Shown: piece by piece, positions 22,601 through 30,219 of the stretch
How the letters are laid out: each line of letters opens with the position of its first letter
How positions within the stretch are numbered: the stretch's first letter is position 1
Source: Ceratothoa steindachneri
Lineage: Eukaryota > Arthropoda > Malacostraca > Isopoda > Cymothoidae
Assembly (NCBI GenBank): GCA_963969495.1
Contig: OZ018319.1
Span: forward strand, 205,577,405 to 205,641,404
DNA: 64,000 nucleotides
Reading direction: 5' to 3'
The notes under the pieces: model-generated
Told to the model about the DNA's origin: nothing
Databases searched by the model: none
What the model saw: only the letters and a program-made list of their open reading frames with translations
Program-made: the position numbers and the translations under genes

Positions 22601-24489
22601 TTGCTTCCCTGAAATAGATTTGGTACTATGGACATCTCTGACATTTTGGTGTCAGTAGAATCAAAAACTGCAACAGGAAGAAGCTACACGATTAGCAAGA
22701 AGGAGTCTGATGCAACAAACAAAGTGATGGCTCTGCTCAAATGAGTACCTAGGTATTTATTAAATAATGTTTTGTCTAAAAGTTTTTGTTTAAATTTTTG
22801 TCTAATGTTTTGTATTAAATAACATTTTGTATAGGTAATAAAAATTGTAAATTTGTAATATTTGAAAGGTATTATGCTGTATGACTCACATTTCTGAAAT
22901 GATAAAAAATAATCTCTTTGTTTTATTGAATCTGACTGAAAAAGGGCAGGGCAGCCTAGGAAGGGGAAGAGGTTGTGTTTGGAAAGACTGAAATATGAGG
23001 ACCATGTCAAGATACATCAAACTTTCTCAAAATCACAATTTAGCAACACTGTCTGATGTCATAAACAGCCCCAGTAGAGTGACATGATGGTACATAAATG
23101 CCCATGGATTCAAAACCCATGGAGATCCCATTTTTATTTTTCCTGGAGCTATGGAGGATAAATAGAGCTAACTTTAGAAAATTTGGGGGAGGATCGAAGT
23201 TGCACTTTGGCCAGGGTTAAAGGTCAAAGAGTTCAAAAAGGGGTCATCATGGGAAAAATTGTCCTAGGGGTGTCATTCTTCCACTCATTTGAAAGATCTC
23301 TTTTTCCTGAGCATTTTGGTACCAAAATCGTTCTGATTGGTTAACTCTAGCCAAAGTTATGACCTCTCAAACTTTTTTTGTCAGCCAGCTTGACCAAAAA
23401 TTGACCTGGCCATAAAAATGGCCATGGGTGACCCAGAGCGATAAAAATTGGTATGTGATGTTATCTCACCAGACCCAACTTGCATGCAAAAAATCATCAA
23501 AATCCATGACCTACTGTCAAGATTTTGCCAAAATGTGTACACTTCACGTAAAATGCCCTGTTATTGAGTAAAAAAGTACATATTATATAAATAAAGTAAA
23601 CATATATGTAACAATCTTACATGTGCTCCATTCACAATGGTCTGAAATCCTGAGCCACACAATCGGTTGATAGTCAAACATGGAGTTTCAATAGGGACTC
23701 CACACCGTAGACCTACATGCCGTGAGATATAAGGTGTATCGGAAGCTGATAACTGGAAAATTAAATGAGCATTCAGTACTTTGACATATAGGGTACATAT
23801 ATTTCTAATAGAATATCCAAATTTCAGTTATTTTAATGACTGGAAATGAGTGAAGAAGCGGAAGAGAACTGTCCAAAATTCATCTACAAATGTCTTTAAC
23901 ACTATTTTAGATACAATGCACTTTGCAAACATGAAATGGGAATGGACAAGTATTGAATTGAAAATGATATTAACAACTAATTAATACATAACAATCATAC
24001 AGATAGTTTATATTTTCAACAACATGAACTAATTGAGTGAAGGAAAACCAAGCATACCAAGAGCTCCAATCTTAAGAGAAACAAACTGCTCCTGAACCAT
24101 TTGTCCAAAATAGAATTGGCATATATTCCCTATATCAATTTTAATGAAAGATGAATAACTGCCCAAATCTTAGACTTCAAGAACTTGTGTACCAATCCCT
24201 GGGATGTGGTAGCCTTCCTAAAAGCCACCTACTTTACAAAATAGAATGACGGGTTGGAAAGTAAGTAGGTTCATGCTTTGTTGAATTTGTAATCTAAATA
24301 AACATGAGCTATTAATACTTACTGAAGCAACATTCCCTATTATTACTGAGTCAATATTTTGAGGGTTTACATTAGCAGCTGCCAAAGCAGCCTTCCCGGC
24401 AATTTCTTGTAATTCAGTGGGAGTTTTTTTGGAAAGTTGTCCTCCAAAAGCACCAAATGGTGTTCGTTTCGCTCCAACAATAAATATAC
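5409..24489 (-). CDS. ACAA2: 3-ketoacyl-CoA thiolase, mitochondrial ACAA2 type (8 of about 9 exons)
   Basis: Type I thiolase that cleaves 3-ketoacyl-CoA with CoA in the last step of mitochondrial fatty-acid beta-oxidation. Joining the exons gives about 392 residues with no stop. The human enzyme, recalled from memory, has about 397, so only a few N-terminal residues are missing. Visible landmarks: [15 protein letters not shown] at the N terminus; nucleophilic cysteine in NRLCGSGFQ (exon 23621-23752); NEAFAPQ and [10 protein letters not shown] with the catalytic histidine (7641-7795); second cysteine in [11 protein letters not shown] (5409-5490). All seven introns are GT-AG with phases 0,0,0,1,0,0,2, each keeping the frame. 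Introns are 319 bp to 8.2 kb and transposon-rich. The first coding exon must lie upstream (right of 24489) and was not found. The C terminus (LLLEKM) lacks a peroxisomal SKL signal, which favours the mitochondrial paralogue. Confidence 0.92.
6461..6990 (-). pseudogene. Possible C-terminal end (RNase H tail and cysteine region) of an I-type retrotransposon
   Basis: Lies in the last thiolase intron. Minus-strand frames read a possible RNase H tail near 6920-6960, a cysteine cluster (CMRKCPLC) near 6755, and a final FLEEA motif near 6507. This order resembles the C terminus of I-clade polyproteins. Stops and frame changes separate the pieces. Identification is tentative, and the segment may be unrelated repeat. 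Confidence 0.3.
7641..7795 (-). CDS. ACAA2: Thiolase exon 8 with the catalytic histidine
   Basis: 51 codons plus two bases (AG of a split arginine). Acceptor is gtttcag and donor gtaggtg. Encodes [11 protein letters not shown], then [17 protein letters not shown], to ITHHL. NEAFAP supplies the oxyanion-hole asparagine and GHPLG the histidine that activates CoA. Confidence 0.93.
7857..7965. repeat. Dispersed repeat, copy 1 (second copy at 45175-45310)
   Basis: The segment beginning gcgaaagtttgtaagg shares several blocks in the same order with 45175-45310: gaaagtttgtaagg, agatctgta/agatttgta, atagccgca, and gggccggga. The family is not identified. This copy is in the intron between thiolase exons 7 and 8. 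Confidence 0.5.
7966..8892. other. Thiolase intron sequence, no gene seen
   Basis: AT-rich intronic sequence with a C run at 8401-8413. No coding motif or transposon end is recognised. Confidence 0.5.
8893..9093 (-). CDS. ACAA2: Thiolase exon 7
   Basis: 67 codons, phase 0 at both ends, acceptor cgattag and donor gtaaat. Encodes [14 protein letters not shown], then [20 protein letters not shown], to GMVE. The SDGAGAVI and [13 protein letters not shown] motifs are diagnostic of type I thiolases. Codons here are more GC-rich than in the neighbouring introns. Confidence 0.93.
9094..10248. other. Thiolase intron sequence (exons 6/7), no gene seen
   Basis: Contains A- and T-rich runs and short frames without recognisable motifs. 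Around 9990-10100 there is weak similarity to 15045-15180 (gatgggg(c/t)gcac followed by C-rich text). This may be a degraded repeat family, but it cannot be established by eye. Confidence 0.35.
10249..10613. mobile_element. hAT-type MITE with 8-bp target duplication
   Basis: Terminal inverted repeats CAGTGGTTTCCAACC (left) and GGTTGAAAACTGCTG (right) match the hAT end pattern CAGnGGTTnnCAACC. The element is flanked by a perfect 8-bp duplication, CCTTAGAA, at 10241-10248 and 10614-10621. It is 365 bp, non-coding and AT-rich, so it would be mobilised by a transposase encoded elsewhere. Sits in the intron between thiolase exons 6 and 7. Confidence 0.9.
10871..11790 (-). pseudogene. C-terminal remnant of an I-type retrotransposon polyprotein
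   Basis: The minus-strand frame from 11284 contains [17 protein letters not shown] preceded by a cysteine (TRCNQSQD), resembling the CxxC...HLLLxCPxLxxxR tail after RNase H in I-clade retrotransposons. Upstream, the frame from 11660 reads [22 protein letters not shown], typical of the preceding segment. Stops separate the pieces. Probably the same family as the RT remnant at 15560-16740. Confidence 0.5.
11800..12225. other. Thiolase intron sequence, no gene seen
   Basis: C-rich, low-complexity text (many cac/ctc words). Nothing beyond that can be supported. Confidence 0.4.
12226..12401 (-). CDS. ACAA2: Thiolase exon 6
   Basis: Two bases complete the alanine codon split with exon 5, then 58 codons follow. 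Acceptor is aatttcag and donor gtacgc. Encodes [13 protein letters not shown] through [12 protein letters not shown] to GTVTAGTAS, which matches the family FKKxGTVTAGN/TAS region. Only a 319-bp intron separates it from exon 5. Confidence 0.92.
12721..12862 (-). CDS. ACAA2: Thiolase exon 5
   Basis: 47 codons plus one base. Acceptor is attcgatag and donor gtgagt. Encodes [16 protein letters not shown], then [17 protein letters not shown], to QINWAK. The MxxTAENLA and [10 protein letters not shown] motifs are typical of the thiolase loop domain. Confidence 0.92.
12863..13587. other. Thiolase intron sequence (exons 4/5), no gene seen
   Basis: AT-rich, with no coding motif or transposon ends recognised. 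Confidence 0.45.
13588..13677. repeat. (TA)n microsatellite
   Basis: About 90 bp of TA dinucleotides with one interruption near 13665, inside the intron between thiolase exons 4 and 5. Confidence 0.97.
14330..14800 (+). pseudogene. Mariner transposase remnant (C-terminal half)
   Basis: In one frame [12 protein letters not shown] (near 14420) corresponds to the mariner GVIxxEFLxPGET segment. After a frameshift, [12 protein letters not shown] (near 14550-14585) carries the second catalytic aspartate of the DD34D triad. SLTDHHLEH further on is the degraded SPTDYHLF box with the third aspartate. Internal stops and shifts make it inactive. No terminal repeats were identified. It lies inside the exon 4/5 intron. 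Confidence 0.65.
15323..15445 (-). CDS. ACAA2: Thiolase exon 4
   Basis: 41 codons, phase 0 at both ends, acceptor aatgcag and donor gtaagt. Encodes [14 protein letters not shown], then [16 protein letters not shown], to DIALE. The IVLTGG and APYGIRN stretches align with the conserved VVLCGG...APY segment of ACAA2. Confidence 0.92.
15560..16740 (-). pseudogene. Reverse-transcriptase remnant of an I-type retrotransposon
   Basis: The minus-strand translation shows [19 protein letters not shown] (near 16610, the GPDxI fingers motif), [13 protein letters not shown] and [12 protein letters not shown] (near 16370-16420), [12 protein letters not shown] (near 16320, a degraded motif A VAIDISKAFDT), and [13 protein letters not shown] (near 16150-16180). 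The YADD box is not intact. Multiple frameshifts and stops occur. This lies in the large thiolase intron between exons 3 and 4. Confidence 0.6.
16760..18729. other. Thiolase intron 3/4, no gene recognised
   Basis: The left half is AT-rich and anonymous. From about 17800 to 18700 the composition becomes more GC-rich, with words like gggataaaacaggatagggg, which could be an old repeat. I cannot assign it. Confidence 0.4.
18730..18846. repeat. Imperfect inverted repeat with CTGAAGAT core
   Basis: attaaaatgggg...gtttcccatcttcag at 18740-18781 is mirrored by ctgaagataatatgggaa...cccattttaat at 18789-18835, with a 7-bp centre. The element can fold into one long hairpin. It lies about 40 bp left of the long-TIR transposon. 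It may be a short foldback MITE or the structured 3' end of a retrotransposon. Confidence 0.6.
18888..19331 (+). repeat. Left long terminal inverted repeat of the DNA transposon
   Basis: About 444 bp that match the complement of 23090-23558, with indels and point differences. The two copies differ at many sites, indicating an old insertion. Confidence 0.85.
19345..19763 (+). mobile_element. 3' tail of a CR1-like retrotransposon nested in the DNA transposon
   Basis: Begins with the last codons of the RT polyprotein ([19 protein letters not shown]), then a 3' UTR with cttgtggcttttgtcatccgtgaaatt and a terminal ATGTT pentamer array (atgttatgttatgttatg) at about 19744-19763. The same 3' end recurs at 29700-30078 and 34428-34800. 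5'-truncated, as usual for target-primed insertion. It must be younger than the DNA transposon it sits in. Confidence 0.75.
20916..22563 (+). pseudogene. Cysteine-rich DDE-like transposase, frameshifted, in the long-TIR transposon
   Basis: The intact N-terminal frame (20916-21881, 321 aa) contains [12 protein letters not shown], a cysteine cluster [12 protein letters not shown], the conserved-looking [16 protein letters not shown], and [19 protein letters not shown], whose GDFxEN could supply the first catalytic aspartate. After frameshifts, downstream frames read VKKIYY, then FSD, then [21 protein letters not shown] (near 22050-22090), then [20 protein letters not shown] (near 22115-22180), and a C-terminal part from 22207. 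From memory, this GDFxENY / SDG..QYKN / HGKG..DG.GG arrangement occurs in multicopy metazoan proteins of transposon type. Breaks: a shift near 21868, a TAA near 21916, two shifts around 22018-22045, and a TGA near 22250. A ttttttcag acceptor-like site precedes the start codon. Confidence 0.7.
23090..23558 (-). repeat. Right long terminal inverted repeat of the DNA transposon
   Basis: About 469 bp and the inverted partner of 18888-19331. The outer end is ...cacttcacgtaaaatgccc. It ends about 60 bp before the 3' boundary of thiolase exon 3 (23621). Confidence 0.85.
23621..23752 (-). CDS. ACAA2: Thiolase exon 3 with the nucleophilic cysteine
   Basis: 44 codons between acceptor ttttccag and donor gtaaga, phase 0 at both ends. 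Encodes [15 protein letters not shown] through [12 protein letters not shown] to NGAH. The cysteine in NRLCGSG is the acyl-accepting nucleophile of the family. Confidence 0.92.
24323..24489 (-). CDS. ACAA2: Thiolase exon 2 (first visible exon)
   Basis: Acceptor tttcag ends at 24490 and donor gtaagt begins at 24322. The exon starts with two bases that complete a glycine codon, then encodes 55 residues beginning [12 protein letters not shown] and ending IIGNVAS. The split glycine shows that another coding exon lies upstream. This is the N-terminal thiolase core. Confidence 0.92.
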
Positions 24490-25021
24490 CTGAAATAAAT
24501 AATAACAATTAAAATTATTAATTACATTTCAAAATAGAAAATGAAGTGAAATATAAATATATTTTACTTTTTTGCCTCCTGGCTGGTACCATAACCAGCC
24601 TGTATCTCATGGAAAAACTGCCACCAGAGTAGGACGGACCCACAAGTCGGACAAACTGTGTATTTGCCTATTTGTTGGAGGGATTTGAAGGTTGGGCAAT
24701 GTAATATCAGGTTTTTGTGTTTTAGGAGTTGTGGTTGTATCTTGGGAAGTTTGTGTTTTGTTAGGTGTTTGTGGTAGTATAGGAATGGGTAAAGGAGAGA
24801 CCTGAGACTAGATAAAGGGACTGGTGGGTGTGAGTATATATATTTCATTTTTGGCTAGGTCTAGTCAGCATGCCCATAGTATTGAGGTATTTGGGAGATT
24901 GTGAAGGTAAGAAGAGAATTGAGTGTGAAGAGGGTGTAAATCTTTTTGTCCCTGGGACTGTTTGCACTAAGTGTGCATTGGAGGGGTTTTGTGTCCTAGC
25001 ATAGAATGGATGCCTAGCATA

Positions 25022-25632
25022 CGAGGGGCAGTCAATAAGTTTTAAAATTTGGATATAAGGAAACGAGATATGAGGAAAAGTGTTATTATTTTTCAATATA
25101 ACTACCCTCAACTTCAATGCACTTACGCCACTTGTCCCTGAGGCTTTGAATTCCTGACAACCAGAAATTTCCAAGTTCTCGCTCGATTTCTTCGACCTTC
25201 ACCCGTCGATTTTCGAGGATCATCCCCTCCACACGGGCCACATTATCCTCGTTGGTCACATCTGCCGGGCGTCCTAGACAGGGAACATCTTCAAAGGACT
25301 CACGACCATAGCAGAACTCCCTATTCCAGCGAGCAATGGGTGCATAGGAAGGGGCGGTGTCAGTGTACACTGCAACCATGCGTTCATGGATCTCTTTTGT
25401 ATTCTTGCCTTCCTTGGTCAATAATCTGATCACTGCGCCGTGCTCAACCTTCTCCATTGTTGAAAAATCTATGACTGATGATCTGCGATCAGCTACTGCT
25501 TCTTAAATAGACGAGGCAGGAGCGTGCGGCTGCAGGTCCTTTGTCATAACTTGTCGTAACACCCCCACAAACAGCCATCCCCCTTCCTCTGTTTTGCCCT
25601 ACCGATTCACAAAACTTATTGACTACCCCTCG
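25022..25632 (-). mobile_element. Mariner-family transposon, internal-deletion derivative
   Basis: 611 bp flanked by TA target duplications (25020-25021 and 25633-25634), with inverted ends cgaggggcagtcaataagtttt and aaaacttattgactacccctcg. The minus-strand frame 25457-25086 (123 aa) starts MEKVEHGAVIRLLTKEGKN, the mariner N-terminal helix-turn-helix. It continues through ARWNREFCYGRESFEDVP and then jumps directly from KVEEIERELG to the C-terminal FWLSGIQSLRDKWRKCIEV. The whole catalytic DDD domain is missing while the frame is preserved. It could bind ends but not cut. Confidence 0.9.
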
Positions 25633-25828
25633 TATGAGTCAATGGGCAATGTTTTTGTTTCTGCAGGCATTTTATTATATATCAATTAATGCTTTTATTT
25701 ATACTCATTTTTTGAGAAATATTAAAACCAAGTTTCACACTTTGCTATCACTTGCTTTAGGAATAGTATCACAACAAAAGAGTGAGCAGTGACATATAAC
25801 AACAATGAAGGATGAAAATGGTATAGGC

Positions 25829-26121
25829 CAGCTTTTCTCAAATTATGGGTCATGACCATAAAAAGGGTGAAGTAATACTTTGGGGTCATGTGAATTCTGT
25901 TTGAGATACCATTTATAAATAGTTTCATTCATTATCAGGAATAAATATTACAAAATAAGCGGAATTTATTCATTAACTGTTTACCTTTCACTATATTTTG
26001 ATCAAAATAATCACAGAGGACATATTTCTTACCTCTACATATGCTGCATTACATTCATTTTCATGATGCTAAGACCCCCCCCCCACAATTTCACTGAGAA
26101 AATGGATTATGAAAAGCACTG
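25829..26121. mobile_element. Second hAT-type MITE with 8-bp target duplication
   Basis: Ends are CAGCTTTTCTCAAA on the left and ATGAAAAGCACTG on the right (imperfect inverted repeats). A perfect 8-bp duplication, GTATAGGC, lies at 25821-25828 and 26122-26129. 293 bp, non-coding, with a C run near 26080. Confidence 0.85.
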
Positions 26122-26129
26122 GTATAGGC

Positions 26130-27600
26130 ATTACAATTTGGAAGAAGGAAATTACTAGTACTATATAACACCATCCATATCTCACTCGTGGACAAGATCC
26201 CTTGACCTGAAGATGAGATCTCACTGGCTGGATGAAACTAACAAAGATCAGCATAACAATTGCTGATGATCTTGAAGCGACTATCTCAGGTGGCAAACTA
26301 TTCTAGTAATCTACCACTCTATTGGAGAAAAAATATTTTCTAGGATCCAACTTGCAGTTTTGTTTTTTTAATTTTTGAGGAGACCCCTAGTCCTATTACT
26401 AACTTGCAACTCAAATAACGTTAAAATCCAACTTATCCATCCCAGAACAGATTTTATAAAAGCTCAATCATATCTCCCCTCACACATCTTTCAAATGAGT
26501 ACATATTTAATACCCTCAGTCTATCTTCATATTCAAGGTGCTTCAGGGATGGTATTATTTTTGTTGCCCTCCTTTGTACTGACTCTAGCAGGTTGATGTC
26601 ATGTCTAAAATGTGGTGACCATGCTTGTATGCAGTACTCTAAATGTGGCCTGACATAAGAGTTGTAGAGTTTAAAGGTAACCTCTTTACTCCTGTAGCTA
26701 ACATTCCTCTTAATGTATCCAAGCACCCTATTTGCTCTATTTTTTGCCTCAATACACTGCTGCAAAAACTTCAGTGACCTATCTACTACTATGCCTAAAT
26801 CCTTCTTATCCTCAACTGAATTCAACCAATGCCTATCCATTTCATAATGAAATTCCCTATTGTCCCTTCTTATGTTAATAACTTTGAATCTTTTAAGGTT
26901 AAAAGTCATCTGCCATTTCTGAGCCCAAGCTAATAACTTATTTAAGTCACTGCAGTTTAAATTTAGCAAAAATGTTATTTTGCTAAATTTGAATCTTTCT
27001 GCACTATTAGCTGTATTTCCTTCAACTTTTGGCCTGACTAGTTAGCCAATAGCAACCTATGTTATATCTGCAGATGATCTGCCCATGCCTCTTTTAACTG
27101 ATTAGCTAATACTATGCTTCATTATATTTCAGAGGGTTCAAGCATGGCTGTCTCTTGAAGTGGTTGTTGTAAGTCACAATACCAAATAATATGTGAAGTC
27201 TTTGAGGATGATATTTGGGCCTTAGAAATATATAGAGCACACAGTATAATTATTAAAAATAGTGGAGGGAAATACCCCCCACAATTAAAGGGGGGTATGG
27301 TGGCAAAAACCCCATTTCTAAAAAAAGTAGCTTCCATTAACTCAAAACAATGAAGTGAGTGAGGCAAAAAAGTAGCTAGAAAAATAGCCTCAAAATCATG
27401 CACAAAATCATCTGCCACTAAAGTTAACAATTACTGATCATTTATATAAACTATGAATAATAATGGGCCTAGAACTGATCCCTGAGGTCCGCCACTGAAA
27501 CCTCACTCCATTCAGTACCACTCTCTGTTTCTCATCTTTCAGCCATTCAGCTATTCAATTCAAAACTTTCCCACATATCCCATGCATCAACCAGCGAAGT
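26130..27600 (-). pseudogene. CR1-like reverse transcriptase, family A, minus-strand copy
   Basis: From 27600 downward: MHGICGKVLN...AEWLKD (RT core), the PQGSVLxPLLFIIYxND region in a damaged frame near 27440-27500, then a disturbed stretch 27000-27430. From 26969 an open frame of 171 aa reads NKLLAWAQKWQMTFNLKR, EDKKDLGIVVDRSLKF, YNSYVRPHLEYCIQAWSP, and ESVQRRATKIIPSLKHLEYEDRL to VRGDMIEL. These motifs define the thumb/C-terminal part of CR1-type RTs. The YADD/FADD box is lost in the disturbed stretch. Closely related copies lie at 28830-29120 and 30220-31540. Confidence 0.8.
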
Positions 27601-27748
27601 GAGGCTTCCCCACTACCTTGCATTTGCAGGTGGGAAACTAGTTACAGATAGTGGTCAGGGAAATACAAGAACACAGGGAGTGACAGTGAAAGGAAAAAGA
27701 TGCAAAGGAGATAGAGCGGAGGATATACAGGCTAAAAGAGGTGCTTAA

Positions 27749-29120
27749 GTGACAGGAGGGCTGAGTTGTCTTTATACCAATGCACATAGTCTTAGAAATA
27801 AGAAGGATGAGTTATTTAGTTATATTATTGATGAAGATATAGATTTAATATGTGTAATAGAATCATGGGTTAATGAAAATAAATTTAATGACAATGTGAG
27901 TGAATTTGAGCTACAGGGTTATGATATGTACATTAGTCAGGGGAGAGAGAGGACTGGTGGTGGTTTGATTATTTATATCAGAAATAGCATTTCTTCAAAT
28001 CTAAATAATTCTATAAAGCAAGAAGTTGAGTCACTGTGGATAGATATTAGGGTCAGTAAAAATAGGATAATACACTTGGGAGCCTTTTACAGACCACCCA
28101 GTAGACTGATTGTATTGATGAGTTAATGATCAGGAAAATAAGTAAAGGATGTGAAGTAGATACAGTTATTCTTGGTGACTTTAATTTCAATCCTGTGGAC
28201 TGGGAAAATATGATAGGAAGGGATACAACAAATTGTAAGTTTATAGAATGCTTTGAGGATATTTTTTGACTCAATTTGTTAATAAACCAACAAGGGGAGC
28301 CAATATATTAGATCTGGTTCTTTCAAATTAGGATCACTTGGTTCAGGAATAGACTGTCGGAGAAGCATTAGGAAATAGTAATCATCAGATGGTCGTTTTA
28401 ACTTGGGAATAGTGAAAGGTAGAACATCAACAAACTCCAAATTTTTATAGGGGCAATTATGGTAAATTATGCAACTTTTTAAATCAGATTAGGTGGGATA
28501 TAGAATTTAGGGGAAAGAAAACTTAGATGTGGGACACTTTGAACACTATATTAAACATAGTCCAGGAGCAGTGTATTCCAATGAAGGCTATTAGGAAGAA
28601 ATGTAGGAAGCCATTGTGGTAGAATCAGGAGATAGCTAGGAAAATTTCTGAGAAAAAAAGGGTATACCAGAGATTACAGAGAGAAAGTACTTTTGACAAC
28701 TTAAATCATTATAGGTCGACCAGAAATGAGCTAAATAAGATTACATTAAGAAGAGCAAAAGAGTGGCAAAATTAATTTAGTTAAAATAATAATAAAGATC
28801 CAAGAAAATTCTTTAGCTATTAAATATGTTCTCATATGAAACAAGATGTGTGAGGGGAGATATGATTGAACTTAAAATCTGTTCTGGGATGGATAAGTTG
28901 GATATTAGTAAGTTATTTGAGTTGGAAGGTAGTAATAGGACCAGGGGTCACCACTTAAGAATTAAAAAACAGAGGTGCAGGTTGGATGTTAAAAAATATT
29001 TTATCACTGATAGAGTGGTAGATTACTGGAATAGTTTACCACCTGAGAAAGTAGACAATCCAAAATGAATGTTTTTAAATGCAGATTAGATGATTATATG
29101 GGGAGGGAGGGTTAACATGT
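27749..29120 (+). pseudogene. CR1-like element, family A: endonuclease with the RT core deleted
   Basis: The open frame 27749-28126 reads SCLYTNAHSLRNKKDEL, DLICVIESWV, TGGGLIIYIRNS and HLGAFYRPPSR: the N-terminal half of the CR1 endonuclease. The next frame continues ILGDFNFNPVDWENM (near 28165-28205), NKPTRGANILDLVLSN and GNSNHQMV, with frameshifts. At about 28820 the sequence jumps straight from the linker (DPRKFFSY) to the C-terminal VRGDMIELKICSGMDKLD and DYWNSLPPEKVDNP. The whole RT catalytic region is therefore missing. The frame ends DDYMGREG near 29113. Confidence 0.8.
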
Positions 29121-29149
29121 CAATCCCAGCTAAGCTTAGATGGAGTCCA

Positions 29150-29440
29150 TCCAATGCATACAATGTCTTATTCCCATAAAACCCATTTCAAACATCTACA
29201 AACACTAATCCTGACTCCTCATACAGGCTTTTCACATACTCATTCAGTCCAATAGCATGAGACAACCATTCCATCCCCATATCCAATCTCAGAAGCACAC
29301 CTGAAACAACGCCTTTAACTCTACTTTCACTCATCCTTCCAATTAACCTTTTGTACCTCTCTTGTAACATAATCACAACTGCATCCCTCTCACACCCAGA
29401 CACCAGACTATCATACCTCTGACACATACAGATCCAGGTG
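29150..29440 (-). pseudogene. SGNH esterase-type ORF1 remnant of a CR1-like element
   Basis: The minus-strand frame 29427-29188 reads RYDSLVSGCERDAVVIM, ERYKRLIGRMSESRVK, VVSGVLLRLDMGMEWLS and AIGLNEYVKSLYEESGLVFVDV. After one stop it continues NGFYGNKTLYALDGLHLS. The final aspartate and histidine in DGxHL correspond to the D-x-x-H pair of SGNH hydrolases, known as the esterase ORF1 of some CR1 elements. It is inverted relative to the surrounding plus-strand fragments. Only the C-terminal half remains. Confidence 0.6.
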
Positions 29441-29489
29441 AACAGGCAAACAAGGAGAGGAAGACTATGCTATGTGAGGGGCATTCAAG

Positions 29490-30078
29490 GATGTACATAT
29501 CAACCTGCTAGTCAGTACAAAGGAGGGCAACAAAAATAATACCTTCCATGAAGCACCTTGAATATGAAGATAGACTGAGGATATTAAATATGTTCTCATT
29601 TGAGAGAAGATGTATGAGGGAAGATATGATTGAGCTTTTTAAAATCTGTTCTGGGATGGATAAGTTGGATTTTAGCAAGGTATTTGAGTTGGAAGCTAGT
29701 AATAGGACTAGGGATCACCAATAGAGCGGTAAATTCCTGGAATAGTTTGACATCTGAGATGGTAGACAGTCCAAACTTGAATGTTTTCAAACGCAGATTA
29801 GATGATTATATGGGAAGGGAGGGTTAACTTTGGGGTGTATTCTGGAATCATTCCTGTGGATGCAGTTTTTTATTATTGTATATTATGATTGATTTGGATT
29901 TTGACGAGTCTTGATGATGATGCTTTTTGTTTTTGACACATTCCTGTGTATGGTTCTAATTATATATTGTAGATGCATGATCTGACACAATCCTATGGAT
30001 ACATTTTGTGGGTGGGTTTTGAAGATGAGAATGACCTTTGATAGGCCCTTGTAGCTTTTGTCATCCATGAAATGTTAT
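29490..30078 (+). mobile_element. CR1-like family A, 3' fragment with 3' UTR
   Basis: Begins with text matching LLESVQRRATKIIPSMKHLEYEDRL in broken frames (29505-29590). It includes FKICSGMDKLDFSKVFELE and the C terminus [19 protein letters not shown] near 29827, followed by a 3' UTR. The UTR has cctttgataggcccttgtagc and ttttgtcatccatgaaatg at its end. An internal deletion removes the GHHLxxKK segment. Confidence 0.7.
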
Positions 30079-30219
30079 GATTGCAATAACCTAACACCCC
30101 ACCCCTAAAGCACTTCTTTTTTTTAATTTGCCCAAGAAAAATATTGTCTACAGTAAAAAATCCAAGAATTATTCTAGTGATCTAAATTAAAAATTATTAA
30201 TAGCCTTCTACATATTTAA

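Larger units (their letters stand above)
18888..23558 (+). mobile_element. Long-TIR DNA transposon, about 4.7 kb, carrying a DDE-like transposase pseudogene
   Basis: Both ends start with the same inverted sequence: left gggcattctacgtgaagtg, right the complement of gggcattttacgtgaagtg, followed by tacaca on both sides. Similarity continues inward for about 440-470 bp (18888-19331 and 23090-23558), sharing blocks such as atttttggtcaa, aaatgagtggaagaa, ggccaaagtgcaac and atcctccatagct. Between the repeats lies a broken transposase on the plus strand (20916-22563) and a nested CR1-like 3' tail (19345-19763). No unambiguous target duplication was seen. The whole element lies in the 8.2-kb thiolase intron, opposite in strand to the host gene. 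The superfamily is not recognised. Confidence 0.85.

Noticed and set aside
18880..23566. Target-site duplication of the long-TIR transposon
   Set aside because: Flanks cattg (left) and tgttattg (right) share only loose similarity; no duplication can be fixed without other copies.
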